Source: Candidatus Neomarinimicrobiota bacterium
Lineage (GTDB): Bacteria > Fidelibacterota > Fidelibacteria > Fidelibacterales > Fidelibacteraceae
DNA: 64,000 bases
Reading direction: 5' to 3'
NCBI GenBank assembly: GCA_021157965.1
Contig: JAGGVO010000012.1
Coordinates: forward strand, 1 to 64,000
Shown here: one piece after another, positions 37,443 to 46,809 of the stretch
How the letters are laid out: each line of letters begins with the position of its first letter
How positions within the stretch are numbered: position 1 is the first letter of the stretch
The notes under the pieces: model-generated
What the model was told of the DNA's origin: nothing
Databases searched by the model: none
What the model saw: only the letters and a program-made list of their open reading frames with translations
Position numbers and translations under genes: made by a program

Positions 37443-37586
37443 GATTTTTCCCCTTTTTGATAGCCGGTTCCAACTTTGTTTAGCTGTTTATAAAGTACAA
37501 AGTTTCTCAGAAAGAATCATGGAAAAGCTCTTTAATACTGAAAAAACATAAAGCAAGAATCTATATCAGAATATTTGGAAACATGC

Positions 37587-39407
37587 TTAATTCTGGTTTA
37601 TCAGCGTTTTAAGGCGATTCAGGAAGTCGTCGGGTTTTTCATAACCCAGGAGCCGGAAATCCCGGAGCTCACGTCCGTCGGGATCCAGAAACACGACAGT
37701 GGGAAATCCTTTGATATCATACGCTTCAATGAGATTTTCACCCCCGCGCGTGAGATCGACCTTGACAACGGTAAAACCATTTAACACCTCAACGACCCCT
37801 GGATGCCGGAATGTAATGGCATCCAGCTCTTTACAGGGAATACAACTATCCGAATAAAAATCGATCATCACATAGCGATCCTCTTCGTCGGCCTGTGCCA
37901 GGACAGTATCCGTGTAAGGCTGCCAGTCCGGAATTGTTTGTGCACCTGCATCCGGTTTAATCATCCATGTACCCGTCATAACAGCTATCAGGCTAAGAAT
38001 CAACTTGATTTTCCGGAACCCGGTAGATGTTTCGCCTGCCTGGTTAAATACTGCATAATAAATCCCTGCCAGAATCAGGTACAACGGCAGCAGAATCCGG
38101 GAAAAGGGCGGGTTCAGCAGGGGATGAATAAACCAGATCGCCATACCGATCAGAACCAGACCAAAAAAGATGCGAACACCATTCAGCCATTCTCCGGACC
38201 GGGGAAGGGCGTCCAGTTTTGCCGAAAACATGGCCAGGAAGATATAGGGAATCCCCAGGCCAAGAGACATGGTAAAAAAGAGGAGGAATCCGGTAAGGGC
38301 ACTGCCTGAAGCTGCCACATAGGTGAGCAGGCTAATCACAAAAGGACCGATACATGGAGCAGCAACAATACCCATGGTGAGTCCCATCATCAGAGAACCT
38401 GCATAACCGGATCGGCTTCCGCCTCCCAGCCGGGTCAAAGCATAGGGCAGCCGGAATTCATAAAAACCAAACATGCTCAACGAGAGAACCAGCATCAGCA
38501 GTGCCAGCAGGATAAGGACAACAGGACTGGTCATCAGGGAACCGAACAGGCTTCCGGAAAGGGCCGCAGCAGTCCCCAGAACCGAGTAGGTAACAGCCAT
38601 ACCCAATACATAGAGAAGTGCCAGGATAAGAACATTTCCTTTTGCCTTCTGAGATCCGAAATAACTGATTGTCACCGGTATCAGCGGATATACACAGGGC
38701 GTCAGGTTCAAAGCCAGTCCACCTAAAAACACCAGGACCAATACCCAGAAAAAATTCCGCGAAGCAAGGGGATTAACTTTTCCGATTGCTTTAAAATCAC
38801 TATCTGTCATAACAGATTCAGTTTCGGCAGTCCGTTTCCCGGTGTTTTGCACAGGTTCCGAATCCTTTGCAGCATCCTCTTTATTTGCCTGGGGTTGAAC
38901 AGTTATTTCAGATTCAACAGGAATCGCCCTGCTCAGAACTTCGGGGTCCAGTGACACAGTAAATGTAGATTCCATGGGGATAAGGCACATTTCATTATCA
39001 CAACCCTGGTAGGAAAGGGTTCCTGTCAGTGTGGTTTTGTTCGACAAAGGCTGCTTTTCTTTCAGGTGCAATCCAATGACAAGCGTCCCGTCATAAACAG
39101 AGCTTTTTCCACCCAGGGATTCAAGATTAACCAGGTGGGCTTCAGGGTACTGCACGCTCACTAATGAAAAATAAGGATTATCTTGCAAAGTCATACGGGC
39201 CGGGATGGAATAATTATCCAGAGGATCGTGGCTGTTAATATGCCAGCCTTGTTCAATCAAAAAATGAAGCGCCACAAAAGCCGTCCCATCCTCCTGCCCC
39301 GGATGCACCTCATGTTTCTGCAGGCGGACTAATTTATCCGGAACAGCTGAAAACAGCACTGTCGTGATGAATAAGAGAGGAAAAAATATGCGCAATACCC
39401 TTTTCAT
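37587..39407 (-). CDS. dsbD: thiol:disulfide interchange protein DsbD
   Basis: This protein carries reducing power from cytosolic thioredoxin across the inner membrane. The 606-residue chain has a signal peptide, an N-terminal DsbD-alpha domain with Cys 136/141 (GCDNEMC), and an eight-helix transmembrane domain with Cys 238 (NLTPCVYP) and Cys 352 (APCIGP). A C-terminal thioredoxin-like domain has SCIPC (522/525) and the cis-Pro in GFPTVVF. All six redox Cys are present. ATG 39407 follows GAGG at good spacing; the upstream in-frame ATG lacks one. Confidence 0.94.
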   Translation of the reverse strand: MKRVLRIFFPLLFITTVLFSAVPDKLVRLQKHEVHPGQEDGTAFVALHFLIEQGWHINSHDPLDNYSIPARMTLQDNPYFSLVSVQYPEAHLVNLESLGGKSSVYDGTLVIGLHLKEKQPLSNKTTLTGTLSYQGCDNEMCLIPMESTFTVSLDPEVLSRAIPVESEITVQPQANKEDAAKDSEPVQNTGKRTAETESVMTDSDFKAIGKVNPLASRNFFWVLVLVFLGGLALNLTPCVYPLIPVTISYFGSQKAKGNVLILALLYVLGMAVTYSVLGTAAALSGSLFGSLMTSPVVLILLALLMLVLSLSMFGFYEFRLPYALTRLGGGSRSGYAGSLMMGLTMGIVAAPCIGPFVISLLTYVAASGSALTGFLLFFTMSLGLGIPYIFLAMFSAKLDALPRSGEWLNGVRIFFGLVLIGMAIWFIHPLLNPPFSRILLPLYLILAGIYYAVFNQAGETSTGFRKIKLILSLIAVMTGTWMIKPDAGAQTIPDWQPYTDTVLAQADEEDRYVMIDFYSDSCIPCKELDAITFRHPGVVEVLNGFTVVKVDLTRGGENLIEAYDIKGFPTVVFLDPDGRELRDFRLLGYEKPDDFLNRLKTLINQN

Positions 39408-39543
39408 GAAAACCTCGTTTTTGGATTTTTTGTCAGTTTCCGGCAAAAAACGTTACAGAAAATATGGAGTCTCTTTTTGAGATTCATGTAAAAAGCATGT
39501 AGATTTCAAAAATATTGATCCACTAAAGAAAGGATACAAAATC

Positions 39544-40854
39544 ATGACAGCAAAAAAAATGAAAGATCTGAACCTTATACAGTTTATGAACGAATCTCCC
39601 ACGGCTTCCCATGCTGTGAATGAACTGAAAAAAATCGCAAAACAAAAAGGGTATCGGGAAATCCGGGAAGATGAGCGCTGGTCTCTGGAGCCCGGAGAAG
39701 GCTTTTATCTGATCCGTGAGGATACAGGATTTATTGCAGGTATGATAGGTAAAAAAGCGATTGAAAAACAACGATGGAATATTGCCGCGGCCCATACCGA
39801 TTCCCCCGGTTTTCGTCTGAAGCCCAATGCGGTACATGTAAAACAGGGAACTGTTCTTCTGGGCGCCGAAGTCTATGGCGGCCCTTTGCTGTCCAGCTGG
39901 ACGGACCGGGATTTATCCCTGGCAGGCAGAATTCTTTTGAGGGAGACATCAGGCAAAATAATCACCCGTTTATGGCGGTGTCAAAAACCGGTACTCCGTA
40001 TACCCTCGGCAGCCATTCATTTGAATCGCCAGGTAAATGATGAGGGATTGAAACTAAATAAGCAGACTCAGCTTGTACCCCTTTTCAAAATGGATGATCC
40101 GAATCAGGTATTTGACGGACCGGCATTTATCCGCTGGCTTGGGCGGGAAATCGGGGAAGATCCCCGGTCCATCGTGGATTTCCAACTTGAGTTGTATGAT
40201 ACCCAACCTGCCCTGCTTGGCGGTCCTGATGAAGAATTTCTGCTCTCCGGGAGGATTGACAATCTGACCATGTGCTATGCAACCGCCCAGGCTCTGCCTG
40301 ATACGGGGACAGTCCCTGAATACAATGCACTTGTCGTGTGTTTCGACAACGAAGAAACCGGATCTAAAACACTTAAAGGCGGAGATTCTTTTTTTCTGGG
40401 ATCCATACTGGAACGTCTGGGGCTGAGTTGCGGCATGGATCGTGAATCCTTTTTGCGAAGTCTGTCGGAATCCATTCTTTTTTCAGCCGACGGCGTGCAT
40501 GCCATTCACCCCAATTATGCCGAACTGTATGAACCGGCCCATCCGGTATACATGAACCGGGGACCGGCATTAAAAGTGAATGCCCAAAACCGTTATGCCA
40601 CCTCATTGTATACATCCGCCCTCTTCAGGGAAATTGCCCGGGACGCCGGTGTGCCGGTCCAAACCTATGTCCACCGGTCCGACCTCCCTTGCGGTTCAAC
40701 AATCGGCCCCCTGGTCTCTGCCCGGCTTGGCTTAAAAACCCTGGATGCCGGCATCGGTATGCTTTCCATGCATTCTGTCCGTGAAATGGCCGGCATTGAT
40801 GATATCCACGGCATAACGGCAATTCTGTCAAAGTTTTTGATCTATAGCGGATGA
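39544..40854 (+). CDS. M18-family aspartyl aminopeptidase
   Basis: This cytosolic zinc aminopeptidase removes N-terminal acidic residues. The 436-residue protein has the M18 metal and active-site segments AAHTDSPGFRLKP, SGRIDNLTMCYA (bridging Asp), FDNEETGSKT (Glu-Glu) and the C-terminal His in MLSMHSVREMAG. Length is normal. The AAAGGA site sits before ATG 39544. It stands alone between dsbD (divergent) and the CpoB-like gene. Confidence 0.94.
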   Translation: MTAKKMKDLNLIQFMNESPTASHAVNELKKIAKQKGYREIREDERWSLEPGEGFYLIREDTGFIAGMIGKKAIEKQRWNIAAAHTDSPGFRLKPNAVHVKQGTVLLGAEVYGGPLLSSWTDRDLSLAGRILLRETSGKIITRLWRCQKPVLRIPSAAIHLNRQVNDEGLKLNKQTQLVPLFKMDDPNQVFDGPAFIRWLGREIGEDPRSIVDFQLELYDTQPALLGGPDEEFLLSGRIDNLTMCYATAQALPDTGTVPEYNALVVCFDNEETGSKTLKGGDSFFLGSILERLGLSCGMDRESFLRSLSESILFSADGVHAIHPNYAELYEPAHPVYMNRGPALKVNAQNRYATSLYTSALFREIARDAGVPVQTYVHRSDLPCGSTIGPLVSARLGLKTLDAGIGMLSMHSVREMAGIDDIHGITAILSKFLIYSG

Positions 40855-40944
40855 ACCAGATTGTCCCGCTTTTTCATTGTTCTTTTAATCAGAATAATTT
40901 AAATTATTTAAGTGGAATAACATCTATATAAAAAAGGGCTTATT

Positions 40945-41784
40945 ATGAAAGGCAGAACTGTTATCATCATGAGTGCCATCCTATCTGCACTCTTTGTTTT
41001 CGGCTGTTCAGGCCCGAAAAACCTGACGGATGAGGCAGCACATGAAAAGATTGATGCTCTAACCAAGGATCTCGAACTGGTCAAGAGCAAAGTAGAAGGA
41101 ATTGAGACCGGTCCCGGTACGCCCGTATCCCGGAGTGATCTGGAAACAGTAATCAAAGAAGTCAAAAAACTGAATTCTCAAATTGAAGCCTTGAATATCC
41201 GCCAGAATAGTCTGGCAGCAGAGCTGAAGCAGCTTAAATCGAGTGAAATGAACTTTCAGCAGAGTGCTGCTTTCATCGACAGTGTCAATTACAGCATTCT
41301 GGAAGACATCCAATACCTGAAAAACAAAATCAATGAATTAAAAGAAACGCTGAAGTCGGCGCCTGCTCCAGCCCTTGCCGCGGCAGCGGCTCATCCGGGG
41401 CGAAGGACATCCGAAGTCTTTAAAGAAGACTATGTGAGAAGCCTCAGTAATTTTCAGAATAAACAGTACGACAAAGCCATCGAAATGTTTTCAGATCTGT
41501 TGCGGACCAATCCGGATCATGAACTGGCAGACAATGCCCAGTACTGGCTTGCGGAAACGTATTATATGAAAGGCGACTACCAACGGGCACTTGTGGAATT
41601 TGAAAAAGTATTCACCTTCACACAAAAAGGAAAATATGACGACGCCCAGTTGAAATTGGGTTACTGTTATCTGAAACTGGGACAGAAAGAAAAAGCCAAA
41701 GAGGAATTTGAACGGCTTATTTCTCATTATCCCTACAGTGAATACTACCAAAAAGCACAGGAAATGTTAACACAATTACAATAA
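40945..41784 (+). CDS. CpoB/YbgF-like TPR lipoprotein
   Basis: This 279-residue lipoprotein has a signal ending LFVFGC, a coiled-coil N-terminal region (about 35-145), a short Ala/Pro linker, and C-terminal TPR repeats (about 150-279). This is the layout of CpoB (YbgF), which coordinates Tol-Pal function with peptidoglycan synthesis. No tol or pal genes are adjacent, so the exact role is inferred. A GT5-like gene follows within 8 bases. Confidence 0.8.
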   Translation: MKGRTVIIMSAILSALFVFGCSGPKNLTDEAAHEKIDALTKDLELVKSKVEGIETGPGTPVSRSDLETVIKEVKKLNSQIEALNIRQNSLAAELKQLKSSEMNFQQSAAFIDSVNYSILEDIQYLKNKINELKETLKSAPAPALAAAAAHPGRRTSEVFKEDYVRSLSNFQNKQYDKAIEMFSDLLRTNPDHELADNAQYWLAETYYMKGDYQRALVEFEKVFTFTQKGKYDDAQLKLGYCYLKLGQKEKAKEEFERLISHYPYSEYYQKAQEMLTQLQ

Positions 41785-41792
41785 GAGTGATT

Positions 41793-42626
41793 ATGACATT
41801 ACGCATTTATGCCTCGACACGAAAAATAACGCCTTTCACCGAGTCTTCCCTGACCGGTGATTTCCTTCAGGCCGTATCAACCATCTACAATGAAAGCAAG
41901 ATTGATATCCGCCTTTACATGCCAAAATACGGGTTTATTTCAGACAGAAAATATATCCTGCGGGAAGTGATCCGTCTCAAAGAAATTCCTGTCCCCTATA
42001 AAGACGGAGAAATTGTCCCCTCAGTGAAATCGGCGTTTATCCCCGAAACACGGGTTCAGGTTTACTTTTTGGTATACCCTGAATTATTTAAAAAAATCAC
42101 TCGTCCCATCGCCGAATCACATGATTTGAGCCCGTATGAACAATGGGAAGGGTGCATTGCAATTTTTGACCATACGGCCATCCAAACACTGGAATACCTG
42201 TACTGGCAACCGGACATCATGCTCTGTTGCAATACAGAATCAGCCCTTATTCCCTATCTGCTAAAGAAGTCCTATCATGATAACGAATGGTACAAACCCA
42301 CAAAACCCGTCCTTCTTTTAAGCCAGGATATGGTTTTTAAAGGCATCAGCAAAGAGATTCTTGACGAATACCACATCGATACAACGGATGAAGATTTGAG
42401 TGATCCGGTGGGATTATTGAAATCTGCCATTAAACATTCCCATGCCGTTATCCTGCTGGACCATCCTGAGATGTCGCACCTGGATGACATCCTTTCCGAT
42501 GCTTCTGTTGACAAGCTGCTGAAACAAAAAGGGGAACAATATCTGAAGCTCTCCATAGAAAATCCTGATGAAAACACTTGGAATGAAATGGCGAAACAGG
42601 TATACAACTTTCTCGAAAGTATCTGA
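41793..42626 (+). CDS. glycogen/starch synthase N-domain-like protein (truncated GT5)
   Basis: This 277-residue protein matches only the N-terminal half of glycogen synthase (GT5 catalytic-domain region): TPFTESSLTGDFLQAVSTIY, LYMPKYGFI, VYFLVYPELF and an ALIPYLLK helix. The glycine-rich KTGGL motif is absent, as is the whole C-terminal ADP-glucose-binding domain. Similar short proteins occur in Bacteroidetes. A catalytic role is doubtful. The start is ATG 41793, the GTG six bases earlier being less likely. A terminator follows. Confidence 0.7.
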   Translation: MTLRIYASTRKITPFTESSLTGDFLQAVSTIYNESKIDIRLYMPKYGFISDRKYILREVIRLKEIPVPYKDGEIVPSVKSAFIPETRVQVYFLVYPELFKKITRPIAESHDLSPYEQWEGCIAIFDHTAIQTLEYLYWQPDIMLCCNTESALIPYLLKKSYHDNEWYKPTKPVLLLSQDMVFKGISKEILDEYHIDTTDEDLSDPVGLLKSAIKHSHAVILLDHPEMSHLDDILSDASVDKLLKQKGEQYLKLSIENPDENTWNEMAKQVYNFLESI

Positions 42627-42652
42627 TAATATTTTCAAAAACTCATGGTATA

Positions 42653-42688
42653 TTCCCGGGTGGTTCTGAACACCCCCGGGATTTTTTT
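42653..42688 (+). terminator. terminator after the GT5-like gene
   Basis: Arms TCCCGGGTG and CACCC-CCGGGA (with a small bulge) around loop GTTCTGAA are followed by seven T. It lies 27 bases past the stop codon and just before the next lipoprotein gene. Confidence 0.8.
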
Positions 42689-42699
42689 CAGGAAGGCTT

Positions 42700-43857
42700 A
42701 TGCACAAACTTTGGTTCTTTCTTTCATTACTGATCCTGATGTCATCTTGTGAAAAGGATCAGGTACAGCTTCCGTTCGGACCGGGAACGGCAACGGTGGA
42801 TTCTGTTCTGTTGTCACGTGATGACTTCGATTCATTAACGGTAAAATACAACTCCTCTTCTTCGTCATCCTCCATTTACAATTATGTTGGTGGCTACCGG
42901 GATGCAGATTGTAAAACCGTTTTGATTTTTACGAATTTCACTCCGCTGCATGATACGGATGCAGACGCAGATTCCCTTGTTGTCAATAATGCCAGGATTA
43001 TTCTCAGTGAATATCAAACATGGGGAAGTCCGGAATCTTTCACCTTTCAAACGTTCCTTATTCCCCAGACAGAAGAATACACCTGGTCCGATACCAGTGA
43101 TTTCGATACATACTGGCAATCCGTCAGTCCTCAACTGGCACCTTTGAATGCATTCCCCTATACCCCCGATTCTCTCATCATTCCAATAGGTACAGATATT
43201 GCCGACAGCTGGTGGGATCCTGAAGAAGATGTAACAAATAACGGTATTGTCCTTAATTATGACGCGGGCGGACAAGAAGGAATGGCCGGTTATTATTCTT
43301 CCGACTACAACTCGGTTTCGAACTGGCCCCGCCTGGAACTTAACTGTACGGTTTTTGATTCATCCGGGACAAAAGACAGCACTTTTACTGTTTACGCAAA
43401 TCGGGATTTTACGTATTCCGAACTAAGAAATACAGAAAGTGCACCTCCTTTCTTTGTCTCTCAGGGAGCTATTCGCCGGGCTTTTATCACCTCATCCCGC
43501 TTTCTGCCTGCTGTTCAGGGAAAATCCATCAACTACGCCGAACTCTCTCTCACCGTCAATCAATCGGAATCCCATTTCGACGAAGATTCCCTTACCGTTT
43601 ATATCGGTCTTTTTACTTCTGAAGACTGGGAAACAAAAAACTTCCTTTTCAGCAGTTATCAAAATCCGGCAAAAATCTATAAAGACCACCTGAATGTATC
43701 CATACCCATCACCGAAGTGATAATGGATTTACAGGATAACAGTGGAGCGGCCGTGAGCGGACTCTTTATCCGGCTCGGCAGTGAATTGTATGGTTTTAAC
43801 CAAATTGCCTTTGATCCCGATTCGGTTAAGATGAAAATTGTAAGCACCGAGTTTTAA
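42700..43857 (+). CDS. lipoprotein of unknown function (DUF4270-like position)
   Basis: This 385-residue protein has a lipoprotein signal (HKLWFFLSLLILMSSC) and a beta-rich, Ser/Asp/Tyr-rich body, with a run of Ser at about 52-58 (NSSSSSSSIYNY). No enzymatic motif is visible. In Bacteroidetes a short glycogen-synthase-like gene is often followed by a DUF4270 lipoprotein, and this gene occupies that place, but sequence similarity to DUF4270 is not certain. It probably sits in the outer membrane. It ends 10 bases before the next gene. Confidence 0.6.
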   Translation: MHKLWFFLSLLILMSSCEKDQVQLPFGPGTATVDSVLLSRDDFDSLTVKYNSSSSSSSIYNYVGGYRDADCKTVLIFTNFTPLHDTDADADSLVVNNARIILSEYQTWGSPESFTFQTFLIPQTEEYTWSDTSDFDTYWQSVSPQLAPLNAFPYTPDSLIIPIGTDIADSWWDPEEDVTNNGIVLNYDAGGQEGMAGYYSSDYNSVSNWPRLELNCTVFDSSGTKDSTFTVYANRDFTYSELRNTESAPPFFVSQGAIRRAFITSSRFLPAVQGKSINYAELSLTVNQSESHFDEDSLTVYIGLFTSEDWETKNFLFSSYQNPAKIYKDHLNVSIPITEVIMDLQDNSGAAVSGLFIRLGSELYGFNQIAFDPDSVKMKIVSTEF

Positions 43858-43867
43858 CAGGAGATTC

Positions 43868-45073
43868 ATGATACGTAATTATAAAATCATTCTTACGATT
43901 CTGTTTGCGCTCACATCAGGACTGAGTGGTGGCATATTTGAACTCTACGGCACGGGAACATACGGAACAGATTATTCCGCGTCAGCTTTCGGCCGGGGAG
44001 GGGTATCCACTGCTTATACAGACACGATGACCGGCAGTATCAACCCTGCCCAACTGGCCCATATTCGATTTACCGAACTGGAGGTAGGGATGAATTCCCG
44101 CATTTCCCATATTTCCGATTTCGGATATAATGAATCTTCCGTTCGCTTCGATTATGCCAACTTGATCATTCCGGTAGGTAAAAAAGGCGGCCTGCAGCTG
44201 GGAATTTATCCCATTTCATCCGCACAGGCTGAATATCAGATTAAAACATCCTATATTACGGAAGTTCTCAAAACCACAGGGGATATCTATTCTCTTTCAC
44301 TGGGATTTGGATATAAGATTGCTCCCCGGTTTTATGGCGGTGTTGCCTTTGAATTAATTACCGGCGGTTATACCCTCAGCAATGAAATCCGCTTTTCAAA
44401 CGACGCGTATTACAGCTCTGAAAAGTATTATTCCAAAGGGATTGACGGAAGACGAATCACGCTGGGGACTATCGTAAGCATGGACAATCTGACTCTCGGT
44501 TTACGGTATGTCCATCCTTTCAGCATGAAATATAAGACACTGGAATACAACAGCTACAGCGAATATATATACAACGAACCGGTTGACACCACCTTAACAC
44601 ATCACATTGTCATCCCCCGTGAACTTTCGGCAGGTATTGCCTGGAGAATCGGGCGCCGTCATTACCTTATGTCAGATTACACCTACCGGAATATTCAGCA
44701 TGCCTCACTGCTGAAAGTATTCAACCCGGTCAATGTTGATTATACCTCTTCGACATCACATCATCTGGCTGCCGGATACGAAAGACGAGGTGCCGTAGGA
44801 TTATTTGTCCCCTTTTTTCAAAGCCTGACTTACCGCACAGGCGTTTTTTATGACAAACACAGGCTTGGCACGGACTATCAGAGTTACGGAATCAGTGCCG
44901 GATTTGGCATTCCCTTTAATAATTTTAAAAGTCGTATTGACGTTGGCTTTAATTACGGTTTAAATTCAGGGGATATTTTTGAAGATATTGAAATGAACGA
45001 AACATTTTTTCAAATTAAAATATCGATAAATTCCATTGAGCGATGGTTTAACACCCGGGGAAAATATCGATGA
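43868..45073 (+). CDS. outer-membrane beta-barrel protein
   Basis: This 401-residue protein has a signal peptide (IRNYKIILTILFALTSGLSGG) and a long beta-barrel body rich in Tyr/Gly strands. It contains the ARGGVSTAYTDT-like AFGRGGVSTAYTDTMTGSINPAQLA segment, seen near the start of FadL/PorV-like barrel proteins that carry an N-P-A motif. A transport role is possible but not shown. It follows a lipoprotein gene and overlaps the possible early start of the next TPR gene. Confidence 0.75.
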   Translation: MIRNYKIILTILFALTSGLSGGIFELYGTGTYGTDYSASAFGRGGVSTAYTDTMTGSINPAQLAHIRFTELEVGMNSRISHISDFGYNESSVRFDYANLIIPVGKKGGLQLGIYPISSAQAEYQIKTSYITEVLKTTGDIYSLSLGFGYKIAPRFYGGVAFELITGGYTLSNEIRFSNDAYYSSEKYYSKGIDGRRITLGTIVSMDNLTLGLRYVHPFSMKYKTLEYNSYSEYIYNEPVDTTLTHHIVIPRELSAGIAWRIGRRHYLMSDYTYRNIQHASLLKVFNPVNVDYTSSTSHHLAAGYERRGAVGLFVPFFQSLTYRTGVFYDKHRLGTDYQSYGISAGFGIPFNNFKSRIDVGFNYGLNSGDIFEDIEMNETFFQIKISINSIERWFNTRGKYR

Positions 45074-45099
45074 TAACAAAAATCAGGAGATATGATACG

Positions 45100-46374
45100 A
45101 TGAAAAAACTTCAGAACCAAATCCTCATTCTTGGGATATCTTTGTTGTTGGGAGGACTCTTTTTAACAAACTGTGTCCCCCATGAACAAAGATCTCCGGA
45201 AGAAATTGCAGCCATACAGCGTGCCAAGCGGGATTCCATCCGGAAAGCAAATTACAACCGTTGTCTTTTTAAAATGAGTAATGCTGATCAGTATAAAATT
45301 CAGGAAAACTGGACCGCTGCCATCCGGAATTATAAGGATGTTATTGAACTGGGATGCGTGGAAGATTTTGCAGACCCCTTATTTAAAGATCTGGCTCATT
45401 GTTACTACCGGAACGACCAGCCGGATTCGGCAGCCTGGGCGATTGAAGAGGGACTGATTTACAAACCGACCGATCTTCACATGCTGAAGCTCATGGCATA
45501 TTACAACCGTGGTAATCTGGACAAGACCCTTGAAGCCTGGACACGTATTAACAACCTGTACCCGGGCAATACAGAATATATGTTTGAGCTGGCAGATCTC
45601 TATTTTAAAGCAGGTCACTATGACGAACAGATTACCCTGCTTGAAGAGATTCTTGAAATCGAACCGGATAACAAAAAAGCCGAATTATCCATTATTGCAG
45701 CTTATGAAGCCAAAGGGGTAGATCCTATTGAACTCTATGCCAAGAATTTTGAGACAGATAAATCCCATCCCCAGTATGCCTATCAGTATGCCCAGCGTTT
45801 GATTGACAGTAATAATTACGTGAAAGCTGTTACGGTCCTTGAGGAAGCTTTGAAGTACAATGCCTCAAATAAAAATTTAACCGAAATGCTGGCAGAATCA
45901 TATGTGAATACAGGGCAACGGGACAAAGCAGTTCTTGTTTACGAGGAATTGGCTCAAAAAAATCCGACAGACAATGAACTGTTTATTAAAATTTCCAGTC
46001 TGTACCGGGAAATGGGACAATATCAAAAAGCCCTTCAGTTTGCAGACAAAGCTGTGGAAATCCCGCCGCATAACGGCCGGGCCATGGCGGAACGCGGGGA
46101 AGTCTACCTGGCAATTGCCCAGGCAAATACCATGAACCTGAACCTGAACGATAAACTGGTTTACCACATGGCCTATGAAGATTTCAAAGAAGCCCTGAAG
46201 CAGGGAAACGGCAATGTCCGCAGCAAAATTAATTTTCTGGAAAATAATAAATTAATAATAACCGGACAGAGTGACTATTTTCTGGCAACTGAGGCCAATA
46301 AAGTAGGGCCCAATGAATTCAAGCCTGTAGGAGAAGGTTACGCTTGGATTACACGAACCGTCAAAGTACAGTAG
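45100..46374 (+). CDS. TPR lipoprotein
   Basis: This protein of about 424 residues has a signal peptide ending LLGGLFLTNC; the Asn before the putative lipid Cys is unusual for a lipobox, so lipidation is probable but not certain. TPR units cover most of the rest (for example EMLAESYVNTGQRDKAVLVYEELAQKNP). ATG 45100 is chosen because AGGAGA lies nine bases before it; the alternative ATG 45070 overlaps the previous stop. The rpiB start lies inside its last 31 bases. Confidence 0.8.
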   Translation: MKKLQNQILILGISLLLGGLFLTNCVPHEQRSPEEIAAIQRAKRDSIRKANYNRCLFKMSNADQYKIQENWTAAIRNYKDVIELGCVEDFADPLFKDLAHCYYRNDQPDSAAWAIEEGLIYKPTDLHMLKLMAYYNRGNLDKTLEAWTRINNLYPGNTEYMFELADLYFKAGHYDEQITLLEEILEIEPDNKKAELSIIAAYEAKGVDPIELYAKNFETDKSHPQYAYQYAQRLIDSNNYVKAVTVLEEALKYNASNKNLTEMLAESYVNTGQRDKAVLVYEELAQKNPTDNELFIKISSLYREMGQYQKALQFADKAVEIPPHNGRAMAERGEVYLAIAQANTMNLNLNDKLVYHMAYEDFKEALKQGNGNVRSKINFLENNKLIITGQSDYFLATEANKVGPNEFKPVGEGYAWITRTVKVQ

Positions 46375-46808
46375 TCTATATCGGCTCCGACCATGCCGGT
46401 TTTTCTATGAAAGAGAAAACGGCGGAATACATAAGATCTTTGGGATATACCGTCCGGGATATGGGGACTGATTCTGAAAAATCGGTGGATTATCCCGACT
46501 ATGGTGTAAAAGTTGCGCGTATGGTACGGAAAAACAATGGTTCCTGCGGGGTCATATTTTGCGGAACGGGCATCGGTATCAGCATTGCCGCGAATAAGGT
46601 CCCTGAGATCCGTGCTGCCCTTTGTACCAGTGAATTTCATGCGGAAATGGCACGAAGGCATAATGATGCCAATATACTGGCCATGGGTGCCCGGGTTTCA
46701 TCATTCGATGAAGTAAAAAAAATGGTAAACAAATGGTTTTCGACCCCTTTTGACGGAGGCCGTCATGAAAAGCGGGTCAAAAAAATTCATTCACTAACGG
46801 GGTGTTGA
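46344..46808 (+). CDS. rpiB: ribose-5-phosphate isomerase B
   Basis: It interconverts ribose 5-phosphate and ribulose 5-phosphate in the pentose phosphate pathway. The 154-residue protein has [47 protein letters not shown] and [15 protein letters not shown], all typical of RpiB. No ATG precedes the conserved region; TTG 46344 follows a strong GGAGAAGG at 46330-46337 and is taken as start, so the gene overlaps the TPR gene by 31 bases. glyA follows after one base. Confidence 0.94.
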   Translation: MDYTNRQSTVVYIGSDHAGFSMKEKTAEYIRSLGYTVRDMGTDSEKSVDYPDYGVKVARMVRKNNGSCGVIFCGTGIGISIAANKVPEIRAALCTSEFHAEMARRHNDANILAMGARVSSFDEVKKMVNKWFSTPFDGGRHEKRVKKIHSLTGC

Positions 46809-46809
46809 T

